Source: Microbacterium natoriense (lineage in GTDB: Bacteria > Actinomycetota > Actinomycetes > Actinomycetales > Microbacteriaceae). Taken from it: a stretch of DNA of 64,000 bases. The translations under genes and the position numbers were made by a program. The notes under the pieces are model-generated. The model was not told the origin of the DNA, did no database searches, and saw nothing but the letters and a program-made list of their open reading frames with translations. Shown here piece after piece: positions 1-9,531 of this stretch (position 1 is its first letter; each line of letters begins with the position of its first letter). The stretch covers positions 2,976,001-3,040,000 of the forward strand of contig NZ_JAUSXV010000001.1 of NCBI RefSeq assembly GCF_030816295.1. The letters are read 5' to 3'.

Positions 1-1494
1 TTCAACAGCGACGCCAGCGCCGACACCGCGCGTCTGTGGTACTACTACATGCCGCAGATCCTTCTGGTGAAGCCGGAGGGCGAGGTCTACAAGAACGACG
101 CCTACCTCGACGCATACGAGATCGGCGAGAAGGACGGCAACACGACCGTCACCTTCACGTTCACCGACAAGGCGCACTTCAACGACGGCACCGACATGGA
201 CTGGACCGCCATCGACGCGACCTGGAAGGCGAACCGCTCGCTCGACGAGGGTTACAACCCCAACGCGACCGACGGCTACAAGCAGATCAAGTCCGTCGAG
301 CAGGGTGACACCGCCAAGACCGCGATCGTGACCTTCGACGGCACGTTCGCCTGGCCGTCCATGGCCTTCCTCACGGGTGGCGTCCTGAACCCGAAGCACG
401 CTGACGCGGAGACGTTCAACAACGCGTACATCGGCAACCTCAACGCGGAGTGGGGCGCTGGCCCGTACACCGTCGACGAGTTCGACGCCAACGCAGGCTT
501 CGTCTCCTTCAAGCCGAACCCCGAGTGGTGGGGCAACGCTCCGATGCTCGACAAGGTGACCTTCACCGCGCTCGAGGACGACGCTGCGATCAACGCGTTC
601 AAGAACGGTGAGATCGACCAGGTCGAGGCGGGCAGCGAAGAGCGCCTGAAGCAGGTCGAGGATGTCGACGGCGCCGTCGTGCGTCGTGCCCAGCAGACCG
701 CCAAGACGGTTCTGATGGTCGACGGCGACAAGCCGCAGTTCGAGGACGTCAACGTCCGCAAGGCCTTCTTCATGGGCATCAACATCGATCAGCAGAAGCA
801 GATCGCGTGGAAGGGCCTCGGCTACGAGGAGAAGGCCGCCGGTTCGCTGAACATGTACTCGTTCCAGGATGGCTGGAGCGACGCATTCGGTGAGGCCGGC
901 CTGAAGAACGATGTCGACGCCGCCAAGAAGCTCCTCGACGAGGCAGGCTGGAAGGAAGGCGAAGACGGCATCCGCGAGAAGGACGGCGTGAAGTTCTCGG
1001 TCGTCTACCCGATCTTCAGCAACAGCCCCGTCCAGGAGGCTCTCGCGAAGTCGCTGCAGGCCCAGGAGAAGGAGCTCGGCATCGACCTCCAGATCGAGGT
1101 CCGTGCATCGGCCGACTTCTCCGACGACTTCACGTCGAAGAACTGGGACATCTTCGGACTCCGCTTCACCGACTCCGACCCGTTCGGACCGGCGTGGATG
1201 TGCCAGATCTACTGCTCCGACAGCGGCCTGAACCTCTCGGGCACCGGCACGGCCGACATCGACAAGATGATCGCCGACGACGTCGAGTCGCAGAAGGACG
1301 CTGAGAGCTGGACCGCGGCTGCCATGAAGCTCGAGCCGAAGATCATCGAGCAGACGTGGGGCGTCATCCCGCTCTACAACGGCCCGTCGGTCTACGTCGC
1401 CCAGAAGGGTCTCGCGAACCTCACGCCGGAGCCCTACGTGGGTCTGGACCTCTTCGGCGTCACGCCGGTCGAGGACCTCGGCTGGGAGAAGTAA
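1..1494 (+). CDS. ABC transporter substrate-binding protein, family 5 (5' truncated by window edge)
   Basis: The reading frame is open from base 1, so the gene starts upstream and lacks its signal peptide and lipobox here. The visible product of about 497 residues has the sequence style of SBP_bac_5 (peptide, nickel or oligosaccharide binding) proteins. It has the FKPNPEWWG segment, the alternating lysine/aspartate-rich surface and the C-terminal WGVIPLYN region typical of DppA/OppA-like lipoproteins. Such proteins deliver ligand to a membrane permease outside the cell. Ligand cannot be read from sequence. It is followed by a strong hairpin terminator, so it ends a transcription unit. Confidence 0.88.
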   Translation, partial: FNSDASADTARLWYYYMPQILLVKPEGEVYKNDAYLDAYEIGEKDGNTTVTFTFTDKAHFNDGTDMDWTAIDATWKANRSLDEGYNPNATDGYKQIKSVEQGDTAKTAIVTFDGTFAWPSMAFLTGGVLNPKHADAETFNNAYIGNLNAEWGAGPYTVDEFDANAGFVSFKPNPEWWGNAPMLDKVTFTALEDDAAINAFKNGEIDQVEAGSEERLKQVEDVDGAVVRRAQQTAKTVLMVDGDKPQFEDVNVRKAFFMGINIDQQKQIAWKGLGYEEKAAGSLNMYSFQDGWSDAFGEAGLKNDVDAAKKLLDEAGWKEGEDGIREKDGVKFSVVYPIFSNSPVQEALAKSLQAQEKELGIDLQIEVRASADFSDDFTSKNWDIFGLRFTDSDPFGPAWMCQIYCSDSGLNLSGTGTADIDKMIADDVESQKDAESWTAAAMKLEPKIIEQTWGVIPLYNGPSVYVAQKGLANLTPEPYVGLDLFGVTPVEDLGWEK

Positions 1495-1512
1495 CTCTTC
1501 CGAATCGAACAG

Positions 1513-1549
1513 GAGGCGGGGTCGGTGGTTCATCCACCGGCCCCGCCTC
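1513..1549 (+). terminator. Rho-independent-type terminator after the binding-protein gene
   Basis: A 16-bp GC-rich stem (GAGGCGGGGTCGGTGG paired with CCACCGGCCCCGCCTC) with a five-base loop begins about 18 bp after the stop codon at 1494. It is followed by a short T-rich stretch (TCTTTCGT). This is direct sequence evidence for an intrinsic terminator. Confidence 0.8.
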
Positions 1550-1580
1550 TTTCGTGCCCGCTGCGTTCTAGGCTGAGTCC

Positions 1581-2324
1581 GTGACCGTCCAGATCGTCCT
1601 CGTGCACGGCATCCGCACCTCCGCCACCATGTGGCGCTCGCAGCTCGCCTTTCTTGAATCGATCGGCGCTCCGGCCACCGCGATCGATCTGCCAGGGCAC
1701 GGCACCCGAATGCACGAGGACTTCACGCTGCACGAGGCGCTGCACACGATCGATGCGGCGGTGCGTGACGCCGGAAAGAGAGGCCCGGTGCTGCTCGTGG
1801 GGCACTCGATGGGCGGGCTCCTGACCCTCGCTTACGCCGGAGGCAGGCAGCGTCCCCCCATCGCCGGTCTGATCGCGGCATCCTGCACCGCGCTCCCCCG
1901 CGGCGCAGGCCTCGCTGCCTACCGCGTGATCGCAGGGGCGGTCAACGCACTGCCCGACCGCGGGATGTGGCTCACCGAGCGCATCCTCAGTGCGACGATC
2001 CCACTCGAGACCCGCGGCGACTACGCCGCCGGCGGCTACGCCCTCGACATGCAGGATCGCGCGCTGCGCACGCTCTCCGGCATCGACGTCGCGACCGCTC
2101 TGCAGCGCATCACGATTCCCCTGTGGTTCGTGAACGGCCAGTTCGATCAGCTGCGTCTGAACGAATCCCTCTTCCGGCGTCTCGCTCCGCACACCGAACT
2201 CGTCGTCGTGCCGCGGACCACCCATCTCGTCACGACCATGCGGCCGCGCGTGTTCAACGCGGTGCTGCGGCTCGCGATCGCGACGGTCGAGGCTGCCGGT
2301 TCTTCGGCTTCGCCACCGCGGTGA
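1581..2324 (+). CDS. alpha/beta fold hydrolase
   Basis: This 247-residue protein starts at a GTG. It has the oxyanion-region motif VLVHGIR near the N terminus and the nucleophile elbow GHSMGG at about residues 74-79. A late acidic residue (NGQFDQ) and a histidine (TTHLV) could complete the Ser-Asp-His triad. The size and spacing match monoglyceride lipase or esterase-like hydrolases, but no substrate can be assigned. No signal peptide is seen, so it is probably cytoplasmic. Its 3' end overlaps the 3' end of the convergent MFS gene by 71 bp. Confidence 0.87.
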   Translation: MTVQIVLVHGIRTSATMWRSQLAFLESIGAPATAIDLPGHGTRMHEDFTLHEALHTIDAAVRDAGKRGPVLLVGHSMGGLLTLAYAGGRQRPPIAGLIAASCTALPRGAGLAAYRVIAGAVNALPDRGMWLTERILSATIPLETRGDYAAGGYALDMQDRALRTLSGIDVATALQRITIPLWFVNGQFDQLRLNESLFRRLAPHTELVVVPRTTHLVTTMRPRVFNAVLRLAIATVEAAGSSASPPR

Positions 2325-3510
2325 GCAGTCCGCCGATGACCGACAGCACGGCCGCTGCGATGAACACGAGCCAGAACCCTCCGACCATCGCGACGAGACC
2401 CGCACCGAGCATCGGGCCGATGAGCTGCCCCAGCGCCGCGGTCACGTTCACGATGCCGAGATCGCGGGCATGGTCCTGCTCGTCGGGCAGCAGATCGGCG
2501 GCGAAGGCCAGGCCGACGGTCGAGAACGCGCCGTAGCCGAGGCCCATGAGGGCGGCCGCCACCATGGTCGCCTCGAAGGTCGGCACCAGGGCGATGACGA
2601 GACCGGACGCCGCCTGCACGAAAGCCGCGATCACGGTCAGGCCGCGGCGGTCACCCGTGCGGTCGGAGATGAGTCCCGTGAGCACAGAGGCGAGGACCAC
2701 GAACACCGTGTAGACGACGATCAGCAGCAAGAGGTTGTCCTGTGCTTCGGCGTTCGGCTGGTTCAGTCCGTGCAGCAGGAAGAACAGGAACAGCGCGGTG
2801 CCGAGGGCGTTGCCGATGTTCGCGACCAGGCGGCCGGAGAGCATCCACGCGAAATCGCGGTCGCGCAGTGAGCTCAGCAGGATGCTGCGGCGACGATCGG
2901 GCAGCTCCGCCTGAGCGGCGGGCGGGTCGGGCAGTGCCAGCGCCGCCGCCGTGCCGACCACGCCGATGATCGCGGCTAGCAGCCAGTAGCCCGTGGTGAT
3001 GTCGAGGCCGAGAAGCACGACCAGCCCGACTCCGAGAACGATGCCCACGGCCTGACTCGACCCGACCGCGGCGGATGCGGCGCCCCGCTGCCTCGGCGGC
3101 AGCTGATCGGCGATCATCGCTGTGAAGGCGGCCGAGGAGACGGCCACGCCGATCGAGACGCCGACCCACGCGGCTCCTACCGCCCACGGCCCCGAGGTGT
3201 ACCCCGTGAGAGCGAGGCATACCGCCGTCAGCCAGACCGCACCCAGTGCCCACGGCCGGCGACGGCGACGGCCCACGCCTGCGCGGTCCGAGAGCGCTCC
3301 GGCGACGGGCCCGGCGATGATGCCCGCGAGGCCGCCGATGCCGAGCACCAGGCCCGAAGACACCACTCCCGTGATCCAGTCGTCTTCCGGAGTGTCCAGT
3401 TGCAGGGGCAGCAGCAGCTGCACGGGAGTGAGCTGCACGGTCCAGATCGCCAGCCAGGCGAGCGTGAACAGGGTCATCCAGCCGGTGCCGACCTTCGTCG
3501 ATGAGCTCAT
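2254..3510 (-). CDS. MFS transporter, probably a sugar porter partner of the GH1 enzyme
   Basis: The 418-residue protein has about twelve hydrophobic segments. Major facilitator loop motifs are visible, for example GALSDRAGVGRRRRRP between helices 2 and 3 and LISDRTGDRRG in the second half. Its ATG overlaps the stop of the upstream GH1 gene (ATGA at 3507-3510), which indicates translational coupling. A glycoside or oligosaccharide substrate is inferred only from that coupling. The basic C-terminal tail overlaps the convergent hydrolase gene. Confidence 0.87.
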   Translation of the reverse strand: MSSSTKVGTGWMTLFTLAWLAIWTVQLTPVQLLLPLQLDTPEDDWITGVVSSGLVLGIGGLAGIIAGPVAGALSDRAGVGRRRRRPWALGAVWLTAVCLALTGYTSGPWAVGAAWVGVSIGVAVSSAAFTAMIADQLPPRQRGAASAAVGSSQAVGIVLGVGLVVLLGLDITTGYWLLAAIIGVVGTAAALALPDPPAAQAELPDRRRSILLSSLRDRDFAWMLSGRLVANIGNALGTALFLFFLLHGLNQPNAEAQDNLLLLIVVYTVFVVLASVLTGLISDRTGDRRGLTVIAAFVQAASGLVIALVPTFEATMVAAALMGLGYGAFSTVGLAFAADLLPDEQDHARDLGIVNVTAALGQLIGPMLGAGLVAMVGGFWLVFIAAAVLSVIGGLLTAVAKPKNRQPRPSRSRAAAPR

Positions 3511-4851
3511 CGCGCGTCCTCCTCGCGGTGCTGGGCGATCAGATCGCGGTACCAGTCGTAAGAGGCCTTGGGAGTTCGCTCACCCGTCTCGAAGTCAACG
3601 TGCACCAGCCCGAACCGCTGGGTGTATCCGTCGGCCCATTCCCAGTTGTCGAGCAGCGACCACACCGTGTACTCCTCGACGTCGACGCCCGCCTCGATCG
3701 CCTCGGCCACGGCGGCCAGATGGCCGGTGACGTAGTCGATGCGGTTCTGGTCATCGACACGGCCGGCGGTCGCCGGCTCGGGGAACGATGCGCCGTTCTC
3801 GCCGATGATCATGGGGGGCAGCTGCGGATGCCTCCTCTTCAGATCGACGAGCAGATCGCGCAGAGCGCTCGGCATGATCGGCCATTCCGCACCGAAGCCG
3901 GTGACCGGCACCCCCGGCGTGGGCACGATGTCAAATGGGATCGGACTGTCGGGGGCCGCGGAGGTCACGGTCGTCGGGTTGTAGAAGTTGATGCCGTAGA
4001 AGTCGAACGATGCCCGGATGCGCGCCATGTCATCGGCCTGTACGGGCATCGGCGGCAGCCCCAGGCTCTCGAGGTCGGGGTACACGCCGTCGAGCAGCGG
4101 GCTCGCTGAAGACGCGGTTGTGGATCATGTCGTACATGTGCGCGGCTGCGCGGTCTGCGTCGGTGTCGTGCAGAGGCAGCACCCAGGTGTGGTTGTTCAC
4201 GAGACCGATCTGCTGCGCTCCGCCGGCCCTCAGCGCTTCGAACGCGGCAGCATGCGCGAGCAGTTGGTGGTGCACGGTCGGCAGTGCGCCGAAGAGCAGC
4301 TGCCTGCCGGGAGCGAGAGCACCCGTCGCATAGCCCTGCAGGGTCGTCATAGCCGGCTCGTTCAACGTGTACCAGTGCGAGACGCGGTCGCCCAGGTGCT
4401 CGACGACGAGAGCCGCGTACTCGGCGAATCGCGCCGCGGTGTCGCGGTTCAGCCAACCCTCGTCGGCTTCGACTGCGACGGGCATCTCCCAGTGGTACAG
4501 GGTCGGGAAGGGCGTCACCCCGGCGTCGAGAAGCAGATCGACCACGCGGGAGTAGTGATCGAGCGCCACGAGGTTGCCCCGGCCTCTCCCCTCGGGCTGG
4601 ATTCGCGCCCACTGGATCGAGAATCGGTAGCGGTCGAGTCCGAGCCCTGCGGCCAGGGCGACGTCGGACTCCGGATGCCGGTAGCTGTCGCACGCAGGGT
4701 CGGCCGTGGAGCCGTCGACGATCGCACCAGGAGCCTCGAGGAAGTCGTCCCAGATGGAGCGTCCTCTCCCGTCTACGTCTCGGGATCCTTCGATCTGGAA
4801 TGCGGATGTGGCGGCCGAGAAACGGAATCCGGGCGGGAGGGCGAGTGTCAT
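3507..4851 (-). pseudogene. GH1 family beta-glucosidase, split by a one-base frameshift
   Basis: Two frames together give a normal-length (about 445 residue) GH1 enzyme. The N-terminal frame begins at ATG 4851 after GGAACGTGC and contains the acid/base motif TLNEP. The C-terminal frame contains the nucleophile motif IIGENGAS and ends at 3507. The switch falls at 4099-4101, where three G on the plus strand would read in frame as two. Homology continues smoothly across it (HNRVFSEP then LLDGVYPDLES). Either the gene is recently inactivated or the extra base is a sequencing error. It is the first gene of an operon with the MFS transporter and would hydrolyse beta-linked glycosides in the cytoplasm. 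Confidence 0.85.
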
Positions 4852-5075
4852 GCACGTTCCTTGACGTCGATGTCGGGTTAGGGATGATTCTGCACCCGGT
4901 TCCACGTTCTGCGCGACCGAGTTTCGCGATCAGCCCCCATTTAGGGAGATCGGGACGGATGCTGGTAAGCTTGGTTCTTGGCTTGCGTGTGGGTTCTTCC
5001 CTCACGACCGCCGTGCAGGAGCCCTCTTCTCCAGCCGGCATTCCGAAACAACTCCTGTACAGAAAGCGTCCACAC

Positions 5076-5336
5076 GTGGCAAACATCAAGTCGCAGATCA
5101 AGCGCAACAAGACCAACGAGAAGGCTCACGAGCGCAACAAGGCCGTGAAGAGCGAGCTGAAGACGCACGTCCGCGCCGCCCGCGCCGCCGTCGCCACCGG
5201 AGACAAGGCTGCTGCTGAGGCAGCGCTGAAGACCGCGGCCCGCAAGCTCGACAAGGCCGTCAGCAAGGGTGTCATCCACCAGAACCAGGCAGCGAACCGC
5301 AAGTCGGCCATCGCCAAGCAGGTCGCCGCTCTCTGA
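5076..5336 (+). CDS. rpsT: 30S ribosomal protein S20
   Basis: The 86-residue lysine/alanine-rich protein starts at GTG 5076 with the canonical S20 N terminus [11 protein letters not shown] and continues with the [10 protein letters not shown] segment. S20 binds 16S rRNA early in small-subunit assembly. An upstream extension of the frame is not homologous to S20, so GTG is chosen. The gene is divergent from the GH1 gene and is followed immediately by a strong terminator. In actinobacteria rpsT commonly lies next to holA and comEC, as here. Confidence 0.97.
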   Translation: MANIKSQIKRNKTNEKAHERNKAVKSELKTHVRAARAAVATGDKAAAEAALKTAARKLDKAVSKGVIHQNQAANRKSAIAKQVAAL

Positions 5337-5353
5337 GCTGCCGTCGCTTCATG

Positions 5354-5384
5354 AAAAGCCCGCCTCCTCCGAGGCGGGCTTTTT
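5354..5384 (+). terminator. intrinsic terminator after rpsT
   Basis: A perfect stem AAAGCCCGCCTC / GAGGCGGGCTTT with a four-base loop (CTCC) is followed by a run of T. It starts about 18 bp after the rpsT stop codon. Confidence 0.9.
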
Positions 5385-5567
5385 CGTTATCCGTCCCATC
5401 TGCAGTGTGAGATCCCATCTGCACGCCGAGATCCGTGTTTTCGGCATGCAGACGGAATCTGCGCCTGCGGACGGGACCGGTTGAAAGCACGACGGGTGCC
5501 GCGGGCGGGCCGCCTTATAGGTCACGGATGCTGCGGACGAGCCAGCGAGCAGGGCGAAGAGCAGTTG

Positions 5568-6239
5568 TCAGCGAGCGGGACGCAGCGCCGGTGGATCGAC
5601 ATCGAGAGCGCGTGCGTCTTCGAGCTCGACGCCGCCGAGCGGTTCCCGGACCCAGCGCACGAGCTGCCAGCCGTTCTGCGGGTCTCCGTCGAGCTCGCAC
5701 ATCCCGGTGTTGTAGATGCGCCACTTCGCCGCCTCGGACAGGTCGACGCCGACGATGCGCGCGGCGGCCCACACGCGGATCGCCGCGCCGTGGCTGACGA
5801 CGACGGCTGTCGCTGCAGGATTCGCCGCCGCGACCTTCGCGATCGCGTTGTCGTAGCGGTCGAAGAACTCGTGACCGGATTCGCCTCCATCGATCACGGC
5901 GTCGAGGTCACCGACCGCCCAGCGGCTCGCCGTCTCCATGTAGGCGCGCACCGCCTCCATGTCGTTGTGCATCTCCCAGCGCCCCGCCACGATCTCCTCG
6001 AGCCCTTCGAGGACCTCGATGTCGAGACTACGGGCGCCTGCGAGCGGTGCCGCTGTGAGCTGCGTGCGGATCAGCGGGGAGGCGTAGATCGCGTCGACTG
6101 CCTGGTCGGCGAGGGCACCAGGGATCGCCTCGGCCTGGGACTGTCCGAGCGCCGTGAGGCCGGGGCCGGGTCTGCCCGTGTCGAGCGCGCCGACGACGTT
6201 GCTGGGCGTCTGTCCGTGGCGGACGAGCAGAAGTCTCAT
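5568..6239 (-). CDS. histidine phosphatase family protein
   Basis: This 223-residue protein begins MRLLLVRHGQT, containing the phosphate-binding RHG motif with catalytic His8. It also has YASPLIRT and a late VSHGAAIR motif, as in the phosphoglycerate mutase-like / histidine phosphatase superfamily. The substrate is unknown; broad phosphomonoesterase activity is typical of such orphans. Its ATG overlaps the stop codon of holA by four bases (6236-6239), so the two are co-transcribed and probably translationally coupled. No transport signal is seen. Confidence 0.9.
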   Translation of the reverse strand: MRLLLVRHGQTPSNVVGALDTGRPGPGLTALGQSQAEAIPGALADQAVDAIYASPLIRTQLTAAPLAGARSLDIEVLEGLEEIVAGRWEMHNDMEAVRAYMETASRWAVGDLDAVIDGGESGHEFFDRYDNAIAKVAAANPAATAVVVSHGAAIRVWAAARIVGVDLSEAAKWRIYNTGMCELDGDPQNGWQLVRWVREPLGGVELEDARALDVDPPALRPAR

Positions 6240-7279
6240 GCGTCTTCTCCGAACGGCTGACGTGTCGCGATGACGGTCACCATGCGCTCCAGCGCGAAGA
6301 TCGGGTCGCGTGCGGCGCCCTTCACCTCGGCATCCGCCCTGGCCGTGGCCTGGATCGCCATGCCCAGAGAGCGCTCGTTCCAGCCCGCCAGATCGCGGCG
6401 GGCGCGGTCGACCTGCCAGTCCTTCATGCCGAGGCGCTGCGCGAGCTGGCGGCTGGGCTCCCGGTTGCCGGCGACGCGGGCCATCGTGCGCAGTTTCATG
6501 GCGAAAGCCGCGACCATGGGAACCGGGTCGGCTCCGGAGGAAAGGGCGTGGCGGAGGGCGATGAGCGCCTCACCGTATCTGCCGGCGATGGCGGTGTCGG
6601 CGACGACGAACGCCGAGACTTCCACCCGGCCGCCGTAGTACTTGGTGACGACCTCTTCGGTGACGTCACCCTCGACGTCACCGATGAGCTGCTGGCACGC
6701 GGCGGCGAGTTCGGTGAGATCATCGGCGAAAGCTGAGACGAGTGCCCGGAGCGCCTGCGGCGCGATGCGCTTCTTGGCCGCCTTGAACTCCCCCGCAGCG
6801 AAGTCGGCACGGTCACTGTCGCGCTTGATGGCCGGCACCGCGATCTCAATGCCGTCGCCTGTTCCGGCTCGCAGCGCGTCGAGGAGCTTCTTGCCGCGGA
6901 CGCTGGCTCCGGTGTGCCGCAGCACCACCGTCGCCCCTTCCTGCGGGTGGTCGAGATAGGAGACCGCCTCCTGCAGGAAGGCGTCGGAGCATTTCTCGAC
7001 GCCCGAGACCCGCACCAGACGGGGCTCGCCGAACAGCGACGGAGACGTCATCGACAGCAGGGTACCGGGGGCGTAGTCGTCGGCACGGACGTCGCTGACT
7101 TCGAGGGCCGGGTCTTCGGCGCGCAGATAGTCGCGGACCCCGGCGATCGCGCGCTCGGCGCAGACCTCTTCGGGCCCGAAGACCAGGACGACGGATGCCG
7201 GTCGAGGATCACGCCATGACACCTGCGGGATCTTCGCCGCCTTCGCGGTTCCTCGTGCCGGAGTACGCGAAGCTGCCAT
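6236..7279 (-). CDS. holA: DNA polymerase III subunit delta
   Basis: The 347-residue protein has normal HolA length. Characteristic segments include VVLVFGPEEVCAERAI at the N terminus, MTSPSLFGEPRLVRV and, near the middle, LTELAAACQQLIGD. The delta subunit is the part of the clamp loader that opens the beta sliding clamp. Position between rpsT and comEC is the usual actinobacterial arrangement. The downstream phosphatase gene overlaps it by four bases. Confidence 0.95.
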   Translation of the reverse strand: MAASRTPARGTAKAAKIPQVSWRDPRPASVVLVFGPEEVCAERAIAGVRDYLRAEDPALEVSDVRADDYAPGTLLSMTSPSLFGEPRLVRVSGVEKCSDAFLQEAVSYLDHPQEGATVVLRHTGASVRGKKLLDALRAGTGDGIEIAVPAIKRDSDRADFAAGEFKAAKKRIAPQALRALVSAFADDLTELAAACQQLIGDVEGDVTEEVVTKYYGGRVEVSAFVVADTAIAGRYGEALIALRHALSSGADPVPMVAAFAMKLRTMARVAGNREPSRQLAQRLGMKDWQVDRARRDLAGWNERSLGMAIQATARADAEVKGAARDPIFALERMVTVIATRQPFGEDA

Positions 7280-7370
7280 GATCTCAGCCTACCGGGGGCC
7301 GCCGACAGACTCACCCGAGCGGGCTGTCTCCGATGGACCGCCGCAGGCTCCCGGACTGAAGCGGCGGCGT

Positions 7371-7775
7371 TCAGAAGAACAGCATCGCCTTGTGGGCGAT
7401 GACCGCTGAGAGTGCAAACAGGATCAGGGTGAGAGCGATGCCGAAGACCGGCACCAACCGCACCTGCCGTCGTCGTCGCATCAGCACGATGAGAACCATG
7501 CTGATGACCTGGATGAGCCCGGCGGCGATCATGAACCCGCGGAAGTTCAGACCGAGAAGATCCCACTCACAGTTCGGCGCACAGTGCGGCGTCGAAATGC
7601 CCAAGAACCCGATCCAGAAGACGGCCACCATGGACACCAGCAGTTGCGCGCCCCACGTCACAAGACTGATCCAGTACTCGGGCACGACTCTCGGCGGGAG
7701 CCATCGTCCGATGGCGATCGCCACGGAGACTGCGATCGCCGACAGCAGCGCCGCGATCCCGAAGAGCTCGTACAT
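7371..7775 (-). CDS. small membrane protein of unknown function
   Basis: Start ATG 7775 gives a 134-residue protein beginning MYELFGIAALLS; an upstream extension is arginine-rich and not membrane-like, so it is excluded. Four hydrophobic segments are visible, and a cysteine pair (HCAPNCEW) lies in a predicted loop between the second and third. A basic loop (MRRRRQVR) separates the last two. No family is recognised. It lies between holA and the comEC fragment, on the same strand as both. Confidence 0.65.
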   Translation of the reverse strand: MYELFGIAALLSAIAVSVAIAIGRWLPPRVVPEYWISLVTWGAQLLVSMVAVFWIGFLGISTPHCAPNCEWDLLGLNFRGFMIAAGLIQVISMVLIVLMRRRRQVRLVPVFGIALTLILFALSAVIAHKAMLFF

Positions 7776-7901
7776 CGGACCATTCTCCACGTGCGGAGAC
7801 CGACGGAACCGAATGACACGTCCTTGGGATAGGCGAAGACGTGTCTCACGGAAACGGCCTCCGAACGATCCGAAGCAGAAGGACATCTCCGCTCGAGCGG
7901 G

Positions 7902-9500
7902 TCATCCTCCCCTATCCGTCCACACTTCGAGCTCTCCGCCCTCCATCCCGAGGAGCACGCGCCCCTGCTGATCCGTGCGCAGCACGTGAGCGCCCAGCGC
8001 GTCGAGCACGGCGAGAATCTCGTCGCGGGGATGGCCGTAGTCGTTGCCTTCGCCGACGCTGATCACTGCGACGGACGGGCGGAGAGTCTCGTACAGTCCC
8101 GGGTCCTGATCGGCGCTCCCGTGGTGCGCGACCTTGACAACGGCGAACCCGTTGCCGAGATGGGCGGTGCGCAACAGCATCCGTTGCGCTTGCGCCGACA
8201 GATCACCGAGGTACAGGGACTTCGGCACTCCGCCGCCCTCGAAGAGCATGACGACGCTCGAGTCGTTCCCCGGCGGGAAGATCGCTGAACCTCGCTGAGG
8301 CCAGAGCACCTTCCATGAGGCTCCGCCCAGCGTCCCGAAGAGCCCCGCGGACGCGTCGACCGGCTCCGCTCCTCCGGCGACGAGACGCGCCAGCATCTGC
8401 TCGTCCTGCTCCTCGCCGGGCGGACCGTGCAGCACCTGACCGACGCGTCCCTGCACCGCGTCGACGCCGCCGACGTGATCGAGGTCGAAGTGGGTCAGCA
8501 CGAGCAGGTCGACGCGATCGATGCCGAGCGCACGGAGACAGTCCTCGAGCGGGCCAGGCTCCGGACCGGTGTCGACAAGGGCGACTTCTCCCTCTGATCG
8601 CACGACCAGCGCATCGCCCTGCCCGACGTCGCATGCGGCGATGGACCACCCGTCCGGGCTCGTCGCGGTCGCGAGCGGACCGGCGAGCAGCACGTGCGAT
8701 GTTCCGAGGGAGAACACCACGACGAGCACCGCAGCCGACGCTCCGCGTACCCACCGCAGGGGCGTGATCAGCACCTCGCCGCCGCCCGGCCTGATCAGCA
8801 CCACGGCGAACGCCGCGCTGACCGCTGCGACGAGCAGGGCGCTGCCGATCCCCGGGATCAGGGACAGCTCGGCCAAGGGAAGCTCGGCGCTCACCGTCGC
8901 CGTGGTCGCGATCCAGGCGGCGGGAAGCCATGCCGATGCCGCGAGCAGATCGGCGAGCGGCGGGATGGGCGCGGCCAGGCACGCGAGCAGTCCGATCACG
9001 GTCGCGATCGGCGCCGCGGGGTCGGCGATCATGTTCGCTGCGACGCCGACCAGCGACTGCTGTTCGGCGAACAGGGCGATGATCGGCCCGCATGCCAGCT
9101 GCGCCGCGAGCGGCACAGCGACCGCGAGGGCGACCAGCCGCGGCATCCACCGCTCCATGCCGTGGGCGAGCGGCGGGGCGAGCAGGATGAGCGCTCCCGA
9201 CGCGACGACAGACAGCGCGAATCCGGGCGTCGATGAGAGCCAGGGATCGACGATCAGGATGCCGGCGGCGCACAGTGCGAGCATCCCCGCGCCGGCGCTC
9301 GGCCTCCCGAGCAGCACCGACAGCATCGCCACGCCCGCCATCACCGCCGCTCTGATCACGCTCGGCTCCGGCGTCACGAGCACGACGAAGCCGGCAAGAG
9401 CCGCGACCGCGATCGCCACGCGCAGGCGTCGGCCGCCGCCGCACAGAGCCACCAACCCGAACATCGCACCGACGACGATCGCGCAGTTGGCGCCGCTGAT
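7902..9500 (-). pseudogene. comEC: ComEC/Rec2 DNA-uptake channel, C-terminal part (5' end removed by element insertion)
   Basis: The fragment starts in the conserved competence-domain motif SGANC and runs through several membrane helices. It ends in a metallo-beta-lactamase-like domain with LTHFDLDHVGG and VAHHGSADQ. Full ComEC proteins have several hundred residues before SGANC, including an OB-like domain, and these are absent. Codons before about 9500 (upstream in the gene) are unrelated and run antisense through the recombinase start. The open frame continues to 9677 as a chimeric, probably meaningless extension. ComEC forms the inner-membrane channel for transforming DNA, so this copy should be non-functional while the element is integrated. 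Confidence 0.85.
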
Positions 9501-9510
9501 GGTTGATTTA
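9485..9510. other. probable attL: left junction between comEC and the integrated element
   Basis: comEC homology stops within the codons for I-S-G-A-N-C (9486-9500 on the minus strand), and the recombinase gene starts at 9532. The exact crossover dinucleotide cannot be defined without the right junction or an empty site. The placement rests on the sharp loss of comEC homology next to a serine recombinase gene. Confidence 0.65.
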
Positions 9511-9531
9511 AGAGGTGAGTACACTCGCACT

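Noticed and set aside
8521..9531. Long plus-strand frame upstream of the recombinase, antisense to comEC
   Set aside because: It codes no conserved motif, is rich in Ser/Thr/Ala from reverse reading of high-GC comEC, and the recombinase domain starts only at 9532/9583.
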